64,000 nucleotides of DNA from Stenogyne calaminthoides (taxonomy: Eukaryota > Streptophyta > Magnoliopsida > Lamiales > Lamiaceae), in contig JBBCBC010000022.1 of assembly GCA_037126765.1 (NCBI GenBank), positions 2,790,001 to 2,854,000 on the forward strand, given 5' to 3'. The notes beneath the pieces were generated by a model. The model did not search any database and was not told the DNA's origin. It saw only the letters and a list, made by a program, of their open reading frames with translations. Positions 19,431-32,600 of the stretch are shown here, piece by piece; position 1 is the stretch's first letter, and each line of letters begins with the position of its first letter. The position numbers were made by a program, and so were the translations under genes.

Positions 19431-20534
19431 AAATATTATCAATAAAAGGCGAGCATAATGTCGCATCTACGAATAAAGCGAGCATAATGTTGACCTAACA
19501 CAATCAGCCCATTCGGTTCAAACGAGCAAGATGATCATAAAAAGAAGAATATATTATTTTTCGACACTTATCTTCAAGAAAAATGCCGGCAACACTTTTG
19601 ATAAACAGGAGATGTCACAACAAGTCATCAATAGAAGATACGGGTCGGCGCGAGTTGATAAGTGGTGGCGGCCATGCGAGGGTAATTTAATTTTAAGCAA
19701 GATGATGAAATAAGTAAGCTAGCTACTATCTATCTATGCCAAAGACTATTTGGAACCTATTTTATAAATAGGGCATACTTATAGTTAAGAAAAGCGAGGA
19801 AAAAGATGAAGAAGAAAAAAAAGGAAAAATAACGATTTCGTAAAGGAAGTTTAGTATGCCCCGGGCGTGACTTATCGATTCAAAGAATCATTTCCAAATC
19901 AAACAATGGAATAAATTTTACCTTCATATTGCATCTCTTGATAATCCTCAAGATGCTCGGAAGAAAAATGGTTACCAATCTATTTAATTCATACATACCT
20001 CATGAGTCCTTTATCATCCCAAAACTTGCCGAAGGGGGGATGTCTTAAACCAAAACAATGCAAACATGTACCCCATTAGGTTCCTTTACTGCAGGCCATC
20101 AAGCTATTCTTACAAATTAGAAAATGACATGCATGGCCAGTTATAACCACCTTTTCTAGAAACACTTCACTTCTAAAATGAGAGGCATGAAAAAAGGAAA
20201 GGGTAAACGACTTATTTCATAATTTCATCATTTAATCATCTATTGTTTTGTGCTACTCAACGCTTTGAATTTTCTCAATTAAGGTCAACTATATTGTGTA
20301 TTTAGATTGTCTTAAACAGGCATGAAATTTGCTATTAAGAAAACAAAGTGTTGCAAAAGAAAATAAATATAGAGACTTTTGTTATTTGAAGATTTTGAAG
20401 TTAGCCTATTCCTTTTTGTAAGCGGACAACAAAGGCGAAACGAGCCTGTGTCTATGTTCAGAGCAAAAGAGAATTCGATACCCTTTCGCAAAGAAAAAAT
20501 ATATTAATGGGTAACAGTAGACTAGTACTCACCC

Positions 20535-21135
20535 TTAGATAGTTATTAAAGGTGGTCGATCTAAATAAGACGCGGCGAGTACGGAAGTGATCGCACCTTC
20601 ATTTTATAGGTCCAAAGTGTTGGGGTTTAAAGTAACCCATCGGTCGCACCTAAATAAGACGATCAACCGAAAGGCGCTAATAAGACAATCAAAACCGAAA
20701 GGGTTTGAAATAAAATAAAATGTTTTTATTTGTCAAAGAAATCGAATAATAAAAATACGAAAACTTAAGTCTTAATATTTAAAGAAAAAGCAAATATCAA
20801 GCAACACTTTTATCAACATTCATCCTCAACAAACATCGGTTAGAGGAAACAATTCAATATGAAATCCATTTGATCCAAGAAATATTGAGGACAAGAGAAG
20901 AAGTATCAACAAGAGTTTAAAGATATATTGTTAATTAAAAAGATGAAGACGAAATTACACAAGTCTTTAAAGAAAAAAAGAAGACATCAAGCTATAAAGT
21001 CAAAATTAGGTGTAGAAGGAAGGAAATATCGAACACATTATGTTCGGTCCTTCCAACAAAGATGCAATGTTCGGATATCGGATGCTCATTTGGGAGGCGC
21101 GTTTTTGCTTTCCATTATGAGGAGGTTCTTATGCC
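20535..21135. mobile_element. Degraded second copy of the intron-1 hAT element
   Basis: Left end TAGTTATTAAAGGTGG, internal GGGTTTGAAATAAA...TTTTTATTTGTCAAA, and right flank CTTAGACACGTCCCATACC match the hAT element and flank at 9,312-9,900. The GC-rich subterminal arrays are replaced by unrelated text. Its presence shows that the hAT insertion preceded the duplication. Confidence 0.6.
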
Positions 21136-21552
21136 CTTAGACACGTCCCATACCAAATTAAGAGTTTGGTGCAACCTCATATGTAATAACATCTGTGAAT
21201 ATCCTCTTCATCCAAAATTGGGTCGTCGATTTTGATCCAGCCACACATTTCTAATTATCTATATACCATTCAAAAAAAAATCTCTAGATCAAGGATCATC
21301 ACCTCATTGAGGATTATCAATTAATTTCCTAGCATATGAAATTCGGACGGGGGGGGAAATTTTGCTGAATTCATTGATAAAAAAAAGCTACGAACCTTGC
21401 CCAAAAGCACAAAACCCGAAATTAAGACTATGTTCAATATACATCATCATTAATGAAACTTTTCAATAATCAAATAACAAACAGCAATATTGGTCTCTTC
21501 ACGATAACAGAATTTATATAACTCGATCTTCTCTCATCATAGAGAATCATAC

Positions 21553-22265
21553 CAGTAGCCCCAGACGACGATTCATTTCATTTTGAGCCCTCGATATTGA
21601 TTAGCCTGGAATACATGAGGACTCTGGTCCTCGACGCCCATCCTTTCAGTCGAGCATTCTCTTGAAATCAGAATTGAGCCCTCCCATTGTCTGCAATTTC
21701 AAGAAACGATTCGACCACCTTATCTTCCTACCAGCCAAATAGTTGGCTTGGATGTTCCACCAATGCTTTCTCAAACGGCCGACTCAAATTACTAGCACCC
21801 AACGAAACGCCCTTAAAAACTGAAGAAACTCATCCTGCGGCAACGGCCCTGATCGCGTTTTTTGAACTTGTTCAATCCCAACGAAGACGCGAACAATCGG
21901 CAAAACCGACCCGAATTGAGCGCGGGAGATGGCGCGCCGCCGCCGCCGCCACATCGTCGGACATTTTCAACGAGGAGGATTCAACCAAAAATCAAGGATT
22001 CAGCTTGTTGAATTGGTCGTTTTTGGATCCCATTAGAGGAATGATTTTCTTCGGAAAAGGCTTCTAGCCGCGAGTCCATGATGCTGGCGGCGGAGGGCGC
22101 CGTACGAACTGTCCATTTGGAAACGGAGGGCGATGAGGATTTGGGCTTTTTCTTATCGGATCGGATCGGCGAATTGGAGTTGGACCCAAAGGATCTTTTT
22201 GGAGGATCCATCGGGCTTGAGGTGTCGGATTTCTTAGAAGAAAAGAATCTGCCCTTGAACACCAT
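21553..22265 (-). pseudogene. Broken copy of IREH1-like exon 1
   Basis: Starts at the same ATG (22,265) and reads MVFKGRFFSSKKSDTSS. It keeps RSFGSNSNSPIRSDKKK, then loses frame after about 50 codons. The exon end with donor CTACTG|GTATGATTC is retained at 21,553. No exons 2-11 accompany it, so at most a short N-terminal peptide could be made. Compare with the intact exon at 10,270-10,969. Confidence 0.85.
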
Positions 22266-23915
22266 TTTGTTGGCTTCTGATTTCGGAAAAGCTTTAAGGC
22301 CAGAAATGGAGTGCAGTGAGTCAGAATGAGCAGGCGGAAGCATGGAGGCGAGATATGATGGATGCAGAGAGCTGATGAGGGGGTTTGGCTTTTAGTGCGA
22401 CAGTGTTGGCCTTTTTGTTGAGCCTTCTCGGTATGCTCGGATGTCTTGAGAAGAGAGAGAAGAGAAAAGCTATAAATTAAGTATGCGGAAATTAACGGAT
22501 AAACATTTTAGAAAAAAAATAATTTTTCTAAAATTCTTGTACCAAGATGATGAGGAGGCACGAACAAACCTCCTATTTTTTCAATATAAATGGTATTAAA
22601 AAAATTATTACGATATATTTAAAAAGCGAGGTATAAAAATAATTAATTTATTTTTTGAAATAATAATAATTTTTGTTTAATCCGATACGGGCCGAATATA
22701 TAAATGAAAAAATTGAGTTAAAATCGGTTCAAATTGAAGAATGAAAAATTATATAAATAAATAATTTTACACTACAAGTCAATTTTCCAAACGAGCATTC
22801 GAGGCCGGACTTTTCCAATCACCCCTACGAACCGTAACTTCTCTTTCATCCATCGATTTTGTTTAAGACATTAAATGATTTTGCACTTGGCATTGGCTTG
22901 CATAAACAACCACCCATGTTATAATGACGAGTTGCACTAACCGAGCAAGATTCTCGCCGAAGGATAATACCTTGGCTTCATTTTGCGAACAATGTAAAAA
23001 ACGATGACCATATGCCATCCTTTTTTAATAGTAATGGTGATATTCCATTCCACGATTCTAAAGGACAACACGGATGGAGAAATTACGAACTATTATTTTA
23101 TATTTTAGATTAACGGCAGTACAACCCTCGGGGGTTGATAAATATCGTAGGGTGCGAAAAAAAAAAACATCTTTAGGAGTTTTAAATCCTTATTGAGTCA
23201 CATTATATCAACATCAATTATGCTCGCCATTTTGGATCGGGTACTCGTTCGATGGATAATCCTATGGGGTTGTTCGGCAAGCCAAAATTGTAAGGAGTAT
23301 TGTACTAATTATATGTTCGACTATGAGGAACACCAATTTAGGTATACCAAGTTTTATTTTAAAATTTATCTATATATGTTCATATATAAATTTGTGTTTG
23401 TTTTATTTTTCATATTAATGATCATTTCTAAACATGAATTATTTTATAGCCCTAAACCTATTTTGAATTTAAAATATGGTATAATTAGTCATTATGCGAC
23501 AAAACCCTATTGGACCTCGTTTGGGGAATCCAAGGGTGTAAATGGTTCTAAAATTGCCAAAAAATCCTAAATTCAAGCATTGGGTCCTACGATAAATTAC
23601 GGAATTCTACTTATTGTCATCGAAGGGGAACTAATAATCGGATTGATATAGGAGGAATTACATAAAAGGCCATGATTATAAAATAGAAGAGAAATGAGTA
23701 AATTTATTACGGAACGATGAACCCTTCACGGAGACTTTCGAATGCGGAAGAGGATAAAAAGAAGAAGAGAAAGGAAAATTTTTGAAGTGGAGAAATGGGA
23801 TTTAAATAGACCTGGGTTTCATTAATTCGAAATTTCAAGATGAATCAAGCGTTTAAGCATGGTCCAAGAGATCTTTAACGGTAAGCCCAATGTAGAATAC
23901 ATATACCGGGGGTAT

Positions 23916-24604
23916 TGTTGTGTTCGATATAATAAATCGGGATTAATCGAACATCAAAGAAGCGACAATGTAATATTCGAATATAATAATCACAAATTGG
24001 ATAAGTTACTTTTTGTTCGCCGACCAGAATAATTGTTCGCAAATTTTTAACAAACATTGTTTGTCATATCTTGAACTCAACTCTCCGAGGAACCCAAGCG
24101 GCGAACATAAATACTAATAAAACGGAAGATTAATTTCGATAAAAATAAAGCTTCTTCGACAATGTTTATACAAAGATGAATCTAGAAGATGAAATCAAAA
24201 CGATGACATCTTGGAGTTCTTGCATGATCCGTAAAAATCCAAAGACATGCTTTTACCAATCCATTTCATGCTTAATGAATTCTATGGAAAAAATCCTAAA
24301 AAAAAAAAGAAAAATTTCATTAAGAGATGGCCTATAGGAAATCCCTTGAGAGGTGAGGAACAAAAAAGAAAGTGTTCATCCACATATAGAAAAATTAAAC
24401 TCATTTAAATAAAATCGATTCATCTTTAATCAGAATCAGACGCGTAAACTCGAAATACTATATCTGGCTTGGTAAAGGGTAGTCATTTTCTTTTAACCGG
24501 GTCAACAAATTCATCTTATTTACCGTTTATTTTACACGTATAAGTTTTGTTTGCGAGTTGTAATCAAATCAGCCACATAATACTCTCCATAAAAAACGAC
24601 TCGC
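23916..24604 (+). repeat. 3' LTR of the gypsy-type insertion
   Basis: Begins TGTTGTGTTCGATATAATAA and ends with ACTCTCCATAAAAAACGACT. It is collinear with the 5' LTR but with many small differences, far more than expected for a young pair. Confidence 0.65.
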
Positions 24605-24607
24605 GAC

Positions 24608-25308
24608 ATTCTCAATATATGAGGTATGCGTTAGAAAGAAACGCAACTACCAGAATCAAATATGGGCTATTACGATTTCCTCCTTTCATTCACGAATACT
24701 CGTTTAAGTCTTGAACATGATGAAGTGTCTATTCAAATAACTTAATCATATTATCTTTAATCACTAATTGATCATGTATGTCAAACTTAGCCACAAAGTC
24801 TAAGTTGACGTGCATCGGCCGATGACTTTGATCCAATTATGATGAGAAGATGAGTATTCTCTCTAAATTCACATTGAGGAATGAATCATATTCTTGGCTC
24901 AACTACCACGCACATGCATTTCGTGATGAACCCAATCCAAACCATATCTACCCATAGACGGGTGCAAGTGTCGGTCATAGTCAAAGTTCATCATTCCACA
25001 CATGTCGTGTGTATTGACCTCAAGTCAAAGGAGTATCGCATCGCTCCCACTAACCGAGACACCGGTAGACACATATAGTGGAAATACATCAAACAGTTTC
25101 TCTGATGGGTATACCAATACCCTCTAAGGTATTTGTGCATCCATCATGAGATACCTAGTATCTCGTAGTAAGTGAGATCTTACTACACTCTCTAAGAGTA
25201 TGATGTAGATCACACACCAATCTCCATTGCATCATCAATATCCCATTCTTGATGATCCTTGATCGGGGCTATTTGAGAATCATGCTTAAGTCATCTGAGT
25301 TCTCACAA
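24608..25308. repeat. Tandem duplication, copy 1, right part (family A LTR fragment)
   Basis: Continues the LTR interrupted at 12,977 and matches 26,946-27,652. It stops abruptly at TCTCACAA, where copy 2 begins with GTTTAACATTG. This fixes the tandem junction at 25,308/25,310. Confidence 0.88.
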
Positions 25309-25309
25309 A

Positions 25310-27652
25310 GTTTAACATTGATACTAAGGAACTATATAAATGAATTAATTATGCATTTATCTACAATTGAGGGAGAGTATTGAAAAATTATATAAATAAA
25401 TTAATTTTACACTATTCTACAAGTTTGAACTTTTGAATGAGACGGAATTCCTTTGTACCACGTCCTCGGTTCAAACAACGCGGACAGTAACTTTACCCAT
25501 ATTAAATGATACATTTGTTCTCCTCAGTCCTCCCTATAATGACGTTGATAGAATCTGAATCTCGTTGACAGTAACTTTACCCACATTAAATTAAACACTT
25601 GCTCTCCTCGGTCTTCCCCATAATAGCTTTGATAAGTCTAGATTCTAAAGGACAACACATACAGAGAGTATTACAGAACTATTATTTTATATTTTATATG
25701 AGTATTAATTATTGATAAATATTAGGGATGGTAATGTGGGGTTCAAACTCGGAGTCACATTAAATTTGTCCTGGTCGGAGCGAGTTTGGATCTGATCAAT
25801 TGGATGGATAATGGTTTTGTAAAACCCGCCTTAGGACTCGCCTAATTAAGATATTAATATTAATTTAGGTATATAAAAATTTATTTTAAAATTTATGTTT
25901 ATATATACATATATATATATATATATTTGTGTTTGTTTTATTTTTAAGCTTAATGTCAAAAAATGAATTATTTTATATTTTAATATGAATTTAAAATAGT
26001 ATAATATTAAATGGGACAGGCTGGGTTGGACCCTGTGGATCCAAGGGGTGAATTCTAATTTACAAAAAAAAAAAAAAAACATGTCGGGGTGGGTCTTATG
26101 ATGGTCAAACCCGTCCTTAACCTACCCCGTTGTCATCCCTAATAATAATTATATATATATATATATATATTAATAATCTACATAAAAGTGATAATAGGTG
26201 AGTAAATTTTTTAGGATAACTTTATCCTTGTTGGAATTTAGAGGCACGTAAACATGTAATACATGCGCAGCGGAAATAAATAGTTCACCAACAACGAACA
26301 CGTAATTGCATAATTGAATACGTATAAACATAAAGAGAAACCTTACAGTAAATCGTATGCATATTTCTCTACTATGGTATCCACGTAATCCCCAATCATG
26401 GACTTGCACGGATTTATCAGCTTTGAATCCCGAGATGAATTTGCTAGGAAAATTCTAACTCTAGATCTTATGGAGAGAATAATGAATTAACGTTGTTTGT
26501 GAATTCCCAAGAGCTCATATATATAGGGAAGACTCAGCTTAAATCTTAAGCTAACCTAATTAGGAAATAAAATCCCTAATCTTATAAAATAAATCTCTTA
26601 GATTTATTTCTCATATATAAAATCTCTACGGATTTAATTCTCATATATATCAAATCTCGGATTTGATTCCATATATATTAAATCCTATAATAATATTCCA
26701 TATATTATTATTGGGAATCCTATTTAATTAAATCCAATTTCATTAAACATTAATAATAATTCATTCCAAATTAATCTATTATTAATTAATTCTCCATAAA
26801 TTAAATATTAAATATAATTTAACATTTAATCAACCAACTATAATCCGTAAAAGGGAACTACTTGTTGTGTGACCCATAGGCCCTCATATATCGAGCGATT
26901 AGTCAAACTAACGGTCTTAATTGAACCCTAGACAATAAATCATACATTCTCAATATATGAGGTACGTTGCGAGAAACGTGCAACTACCTGTAACTGAAAT
27001 ATTGGCTATTAAGATTTCCTCCTTTCATTCACGAATACTCGTTTAAGTCTTGAACATGATGAAGTGTCTATTCAAATAACTTAATCATATTATCTTTAAT
27101 CACTAATTGATCATGTATGTCAAACTTAGCCACAAAGTCTAAGTTGACGTGCATCGGCCGATGACTTTGATCCAATTATGATGAGAAGATGAGTATTCTC
27201 TCTAAATTCACATTGAGGAATGAATCATATTCTTGGCTCAACTACCACGCGCGCATTCATTTAAGTGATGAACCCAATCCAAACCATATCTACCCATGTA
27301 GGCGGGTGCAAGTGTCGGGTCATGGTCAAAGTTCATCATTCCACACATGTCGTATGCGTATTGACCTCAAGTCAAAAGAGTATCACATCGCTCCCACTAA
27401 CCGAGACACCCGTAGACACATATAAGTGGAAATACATCAAACGGTTTTCGGATGGGTATACCAATACCCTCTAAGGTATTTGTGCATCCATCATGAGATA
27501 CCTAGTATCTCGTAGTAAGTGAGATCTTACTACACTCTCTAAGAGTATGATGTAGATCACACACCAATCTCCATTGCATCATCAATATCCCATTCTTGAT
27601 GATTGATCGGGGCTATTTGAGAATCATGCTTAAGTCATCTGAGTTCTCACAA
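25310..27652. repeat. Tandem duplication, copy 2
   Basis: 2,343 bp equal to 11,353-12,977 plus 24,608-25,308 without the insertion. It joins seamlessly to the rest of the family A 3' LTR. Longer (AT)n runs at 25,911-25,926 and 26,151-26,170 than in copy 1. Confidence 0.9.
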
Positions 27653-29690
27653 CCTCAACGACAACAATGACTCATGGGAACACTTGTATGAATAAATGCA
27701 AACAATCAAACTTAATATGCAAACAAGTGTATTGCCATACATTAATATTAAGTGAACTATAATATTAAATCAACTTGAATATCATCGAGTATTATGTCCT
27801 TACAATAGATTGTCTTGTTGGGATAACGTTTGCCAGGATCTATCGGGATGATCTCATAAACACAAATTTAAATTAACAATTATTACTAGCATGAATTTAC
27901 CTAAGTGAATTCAAATAATAATTTACGCCAACAACGACATGCAAATAAAATTCACGTAAAGAGTCCTAGCATGCAGAAAATTTAGGAGTTTACGTAAACG
28001 TGCCCATTGGAGAGACAATCTGAGATGGACAAGATCAAGTATCTGGCTACCAACCAAAAGTTCTTCTCAAGTATTCCCAAGTCCTCGCTCAATAACCCGG
28101 TGGGAGGTTCTCCGATGAACGATTTAAAAAACAAAGGAAAAAATAAAATTGTTGCACCACCTTTGTGGATTTCTAATACTTCCAGCACATGGAATTGGTG
28201 TGTGATGAATGAATTCATCCCTTATTTATAGGAGTAGGGTTCGAAATTTTGGGGTCCAAAATTAGGGTTTGGAAAGATCTTTTCTTGGTCTCCAAGAAAT
28301 CTTGAATATACTCAATATATTCTTCTTTTCATGTGTATTTTTCCACAAAAATCCCACACCCTTATTTATCCCAAATTTTCAAAAATTACAAGAGTATTTT
28401 CAAGATTGGATCTTTCTTGAATTTATGAGATATTCTTGTATTCCAATAATACATATCTTTTTTCATAAAATCTTTCCAAGAAAATCAAGAAAATCATTCT
28501 TCCCTTTCTTATACAAGATTTTCAAAAATTACCCATAAAGAATCCAAGTGGGAGATTTTCTTGAATTTATGAGATAACCTTGTATTCCAAGAATACTTAT
28601 ATCCTTTCCATAAAATCTTTTCAAGAAAAATTCTTCTCCCTCTTTTCTTTATTATTTTCGAAAAATACAAAATATTAGGCAACAAAATTTATTTTATTTT
28701 AAGCACATTTTATTTATTGGACTATAGTTGGGCTACTTGAGGGGCCTTTAGGAGAATTAACATGGACCTTCCATTGGACTTCTGAATTCCAATATTGAGC
28801 CACAATATAATTCAGCCCATTAATATTAATTAATACCACTATATAATTAATATTGCACTATCCAGTCTTAACCCATATTACGGTAATATGGCTCCCGATT
28901 ATTATTTTCCGTGTTTAAGATTATTTAGTCCACTAATTAATTAAGCCACTGAAAAGCTTTATATTAATTAATATCTTTGACCTTGGAGTAAGGACAGTTC
29001 AACTTTATTATCCATACCGGAAAATTAATTCCACTTGCAAGATTTGGTATGATAAAGGTTCTGAGCCCACCAAGGGGACAAATCACGCAAGGCAATGCAA
29101 GCACACAATTCTCTGTATTAATTTTAGCAACTGTCGTACAATTAATATTATTGCCCAAGATATAGGGTATCGAAGTCTCAATGATTCTCTTCCCATTTAT
29201 AAGTCAAAGCAATAACTACTAATCGCACACAGTCCTTATTAAGTGACAGAGATTAAGAAATCAACAACCACTGAGGTCTAACTCTTCATCCCTTAAGTCA
29301 ATGCGAATGAGTTTATCCTCTCTGCAGGTCCACTTCAGCACATCGAATGCACTAGTGTAATCTCTTGGTCAAGACAAGCCAATCTGAGACTTACACATCA
29401 ATTTCTACCAATAGACTATTCGGGTCTATCTAAGTTGTGAAATACGCACTAGTTTACAAGGGACTGTTAACGTGATCTTCTGTGATCTGATATCACCACG
29501 TTAACTACAATGTAACATGTGTTATTATATGAACGGTTTGCAATAAATATATATAACATTCAATCATATTTAAAGCAACAGTGATACATAATTTATTTCA
29601 GTAAATAAGTGTTTAATACATAGGTTATACAAAGTAAAAGCATACTTTCACGTATAACCCCAACATGTCTCTAGGACACTAACACTAACA
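26229..29690 (-). repeat. Family A 3' LTR, interrupted by a solo LTR
   Basis: Segments 26,229-27,815 and 29,671-29,690 join into about 1.6 kb with TGTTGG...AACA ends (plus orientation). The adjoining ATCTCTCACTTGGACTAG, inverted, is a purine-rich tract next to the LTR, as expected for the minus element. Confidence 0.88.
27816..29665 (-). mobile_element. Solo LTR of a family B-related copia
   Basis: 1,850 bp, starting TGTTGGGATAACGTTTGCC and ending GTATAACCCCAACA, flanked by TGTCT (27,811-27,815 and 29,666-29,670). It is similar along its length to the LTRs at 32,782-34,504 and 62,073-63,743 but diverged. No internal region is present, so it arose by LTR-LTR recombination. The small ORFs inside are not genes. 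Confidence 0.9.
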
Positions 29691-32600
29691 ATCTCTCACT
29701 TGGACTAGAGTCAATCACCTACATGTTTAACCCCTAGACCATCAAATGTCTAGTGTGTACATGAACACTCAGTGTTTTTGTGAAATGATCTTCCAAATTA
29801 AATATGTAGGAATACATTTTAATTCCATTTCTCCTATCCTTATGATCTCTCGGATCAAATGATAAGTTTAGGTACATGCTTGTTTCTGTTTGCTTATCTC
29901 GGTTCCTTTGCTTGCGCATTCGCACCAACATTGTCTTAATACTCGGAACTACCCCTAGTTCTCTTAAGAACTATAAAATCCAGACAGCCTCCTTGAGGCT
30001 TCTGATACAGCAATGTACTCAACTTCAGCTGTTGAATCTTCGATCATTTTGCTTGGAACTATTCCAACTGACCGCTTCATTATTAAGAGTGAAACGTAAT
30101 CTGACTGTGATTTGTAATCATCATAGTCGGATTGGAAACTTGTGTCAGCTTAACTAGTCACTACTAGTTCTGACTGTCCACCATACACAAGAAAATATTC
30201 TTTAGTTCGTCTGAGATACCTCAGAATGGTCTTGACAGCAATCTAGTGAGACTCACCCAGATTCTGTTGGTATCTATCAATGATGTTTATAGTGTAGGCC
30301 ACGTTTGGCCTAGTGCAAGTCATGACGTCCATGATTGACCCAATTACATATGCATATGGGACATCTTTCATGTGTTTGATATTAGCTTCACTAGATGGGC
30401 AATCCTTCTTTGACAACTTTATCCCATGATTTGCCGGTAGAGACCCTCTCTTAGAGTTCTCTATCGTAAAGCGCTTCAACACCTTAGCTACATAGGTGGA
30501 CTGTGACAGCCCCAACATCCTCTTGGATCTATCCATGTGGATCATGATCCCTAGGATGTAGCAGGCTTCACAAAGATCCTTCATCATGAAGGTCTTTGAC
30601 AACCAATCTTTAACGGGCTGCATTAACGGGATATTATTTCTCAAAATAATATGTCATCGACATACCCGATTATGAAAGCAATATTCTTCCCACTGTGTAT
30701 ACGATAAACACAAGGATCTTCCGAATTAATGATGAAGTCAAAAGGACTTGATAGTTTCATCAAATCGGATATTCTAACTCCTAGAAGCTTGCTTCAATCC
30801 ATAAATGGATATCTTTAGCTTGCATACTAGATTAGAATTTGACTTAGATGTAAAACCTTCCGATTGAGTCATAAACACTTCCTTATCAATGTTTCCATTG
30901 AGAAAAACTGTTTTGACATCCATCTGCCAAATCTCATAATCAAAGTGTGCTGCTATCGCAAGTAAAATTTGAATTGACTTGATCTTTGCAACTGGTGAGT
31001 CGTCACTGTCAGTGCTTTCGCATTGACTATAACCCTTCGTTACCAACCTAGTCTTGTAGGTTTGTAATATGCCATTTGCATCAGTCTTACGCTTGAAGAC
31101 CCAATCGCAACATATGTGTCTAACCCCTTTAGGCAACTCAACCAAGTCCCAGACTTAATTGGTGTACATCGAGTCCATCTCGAATTTCATGGCTTCATGC
31201 CACTTCCCTGAATTAATATATGATATTGCTTCAAAATAAGTATTAGGATCGTCCTTATCCGGTATGTCCATATTATCGAGTTCCTCCAAGAGGTAACCGT
31301 ATCTAATGGGCGGATTACGATTCCTAATTGACTTATGGAGCTGTTGTTGTGCAGGTTGTACATTCCGATCGTGAAAATTTTGTGGTGCATCGATTTTATC
31401 AATGTCCGGAGAGTCCTCAAGAGCTACACTTTCAGATGCATTTTGGGTGGGAGTTTGAACTATGTTGTTCTCATTCAGCCCACTTGGAGGTTCTTGCACA
31501 GGCAAGCCAACACCAATTACGCTCCCACTGGTTGAAAGACGTTCACCTAGTGAAAGACTCCCACCGTGAAAGTTGCTGAATGCTCCCACAGATTCCTTGT
31601 CGTGTTACTTTAACAAGATATCAGTCTTTTTGTTAATTTGTGGTTCTTGAATTTCTTCAAGTTCTATCAGCTTACGACCTTGTTCCTTAAAGACATAGTC
31701 TTCTTCGAGGAACTTGGTCTGCCTAGAAACAATCATTGATTGTTTCTCAGGTAGATAGAAGTAATATCCTTTAGTTTTCTTAGGATATCCCACAAAGTAA
31801 CCCTTTTCACCTTTGGATTCCAACTTGTCGGTAAGCATCTTTTTCACAATCATGGGGTAACCTCATGTTTGATATGTGTAAAAGTTGGCTTCTTGCCATA
31901 CCATAGTTCATATGGTATATGCTCAACCGATTTAGATGGAATCCTATTCAGAATGTAGATTGAGGTTTGTAACGCGTATCCCAATAAGAATGTTAGAAGA
32001 GAGGAAAAGCTCATCATGGACCTCACCATGTCTAACAGGGTTCGGTTTCTCCTCTCGAACACACCGTTCATCTAAGGTATTCCGGGAGGAGTCCATTGTG
32101 ACTGGATTCCATGTAACTTCAAGTAATCAGTGAATTCATGGCTAAGGTATTCACCTCCTCAATCTGATCGAAGAGTCTTGATACTCTTACCAAGTTGCTG
32201 CTCTACTTCAGCCTTAAACTCTTTGAATTTCTCAAAAGATTCGAATTTGTGTTTCATAAGATACACGTATCCGTATCTTGAGAAATCATTAGCAAAAGTG
32301 ATGAAGTATCCGAAGTGACCCCTAGCTAGAGTGGGCAATGGTCCACAAAATTGTTGTAGATCAACTCTAGAACTTCTTCGGCATGCATCCCTTTCCCAGA
32401 AAAGGGTTTGTTGATCATCTTGCCCATGAGATAAGATTCACAATATCCATAAGACTCACAGTCGAATGGGGTTAAGTAGTCTAACTTTCTTAACCTTGTA
32501 ATTCTTTTCTCGTTTACATGATCAAGTTCTACAATGCCATGAGTAAGTCGGGTTTTCATGATTACTAAGTTTGAGTCTTTTATTTTGTATGTTAAGAACA

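Larger units (their letters stand above)
19748..23695. repeat. Corrupted copy of the kinase 5' region (8.6-12.2 kb) inside the insertion
   Basis: Collinear and in the same orientation as about 8,606-12,235, covering intron 1 from the middle, the hAT element, exon 1, 5' UTR and upstream DNA. Long exact stretches alternate with short scrambled or inserted runs. For example, the 22,106-22,290 stretch is almost identical to 10,815-10,990, while 20,550-20,700 scarcely matches the hAT end. From about 23,700 to 23,915 I see no match to anything. Confidence 0.8.
12978..24604 (+). mobile_element. 11.6-kb LTR-bounded insertion: Ty3/gypsy Tat-like remains plus a copy of kinase-locus DNA
   Basis: The insertion splits the duplicated unit at CATTCTCAA, which recurs at 24,607-24,615 on the far side. 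The common flank, GACATTCTCAA, is longer than the usual 5-bp duplication. Related LTRs lie at 12,978-13,695 and about 23,916-24,604. Plus-strand order is gag, protease, reverse transcriptase, RNase H, integrase (14.3-19.4 kb). A degraded copy of 8.6-12.2 kb of this window follows at 19,748-23,695. The domain order (RT-RNaseH-IN) places it in Ty3/gypsy. Reading frames are broken every few dozen codons, which is either age or poor consensus sequence. Confidence 0.7.

Noticed and set aside
12978..24604. Functional second IREH1 gene
   Set aside because: Only a frame-broken exon 1 is present; none of exons 2-11 follows on the minus side, where gypsy DNA lies instead.
24881..25078. 65-codon frame seen again at 27,189-27,425 and on the minus strand at 49,891-50,088
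   Set aside because: All three are the same family A LTR segment; LTRs do not code, and the copies change freely.
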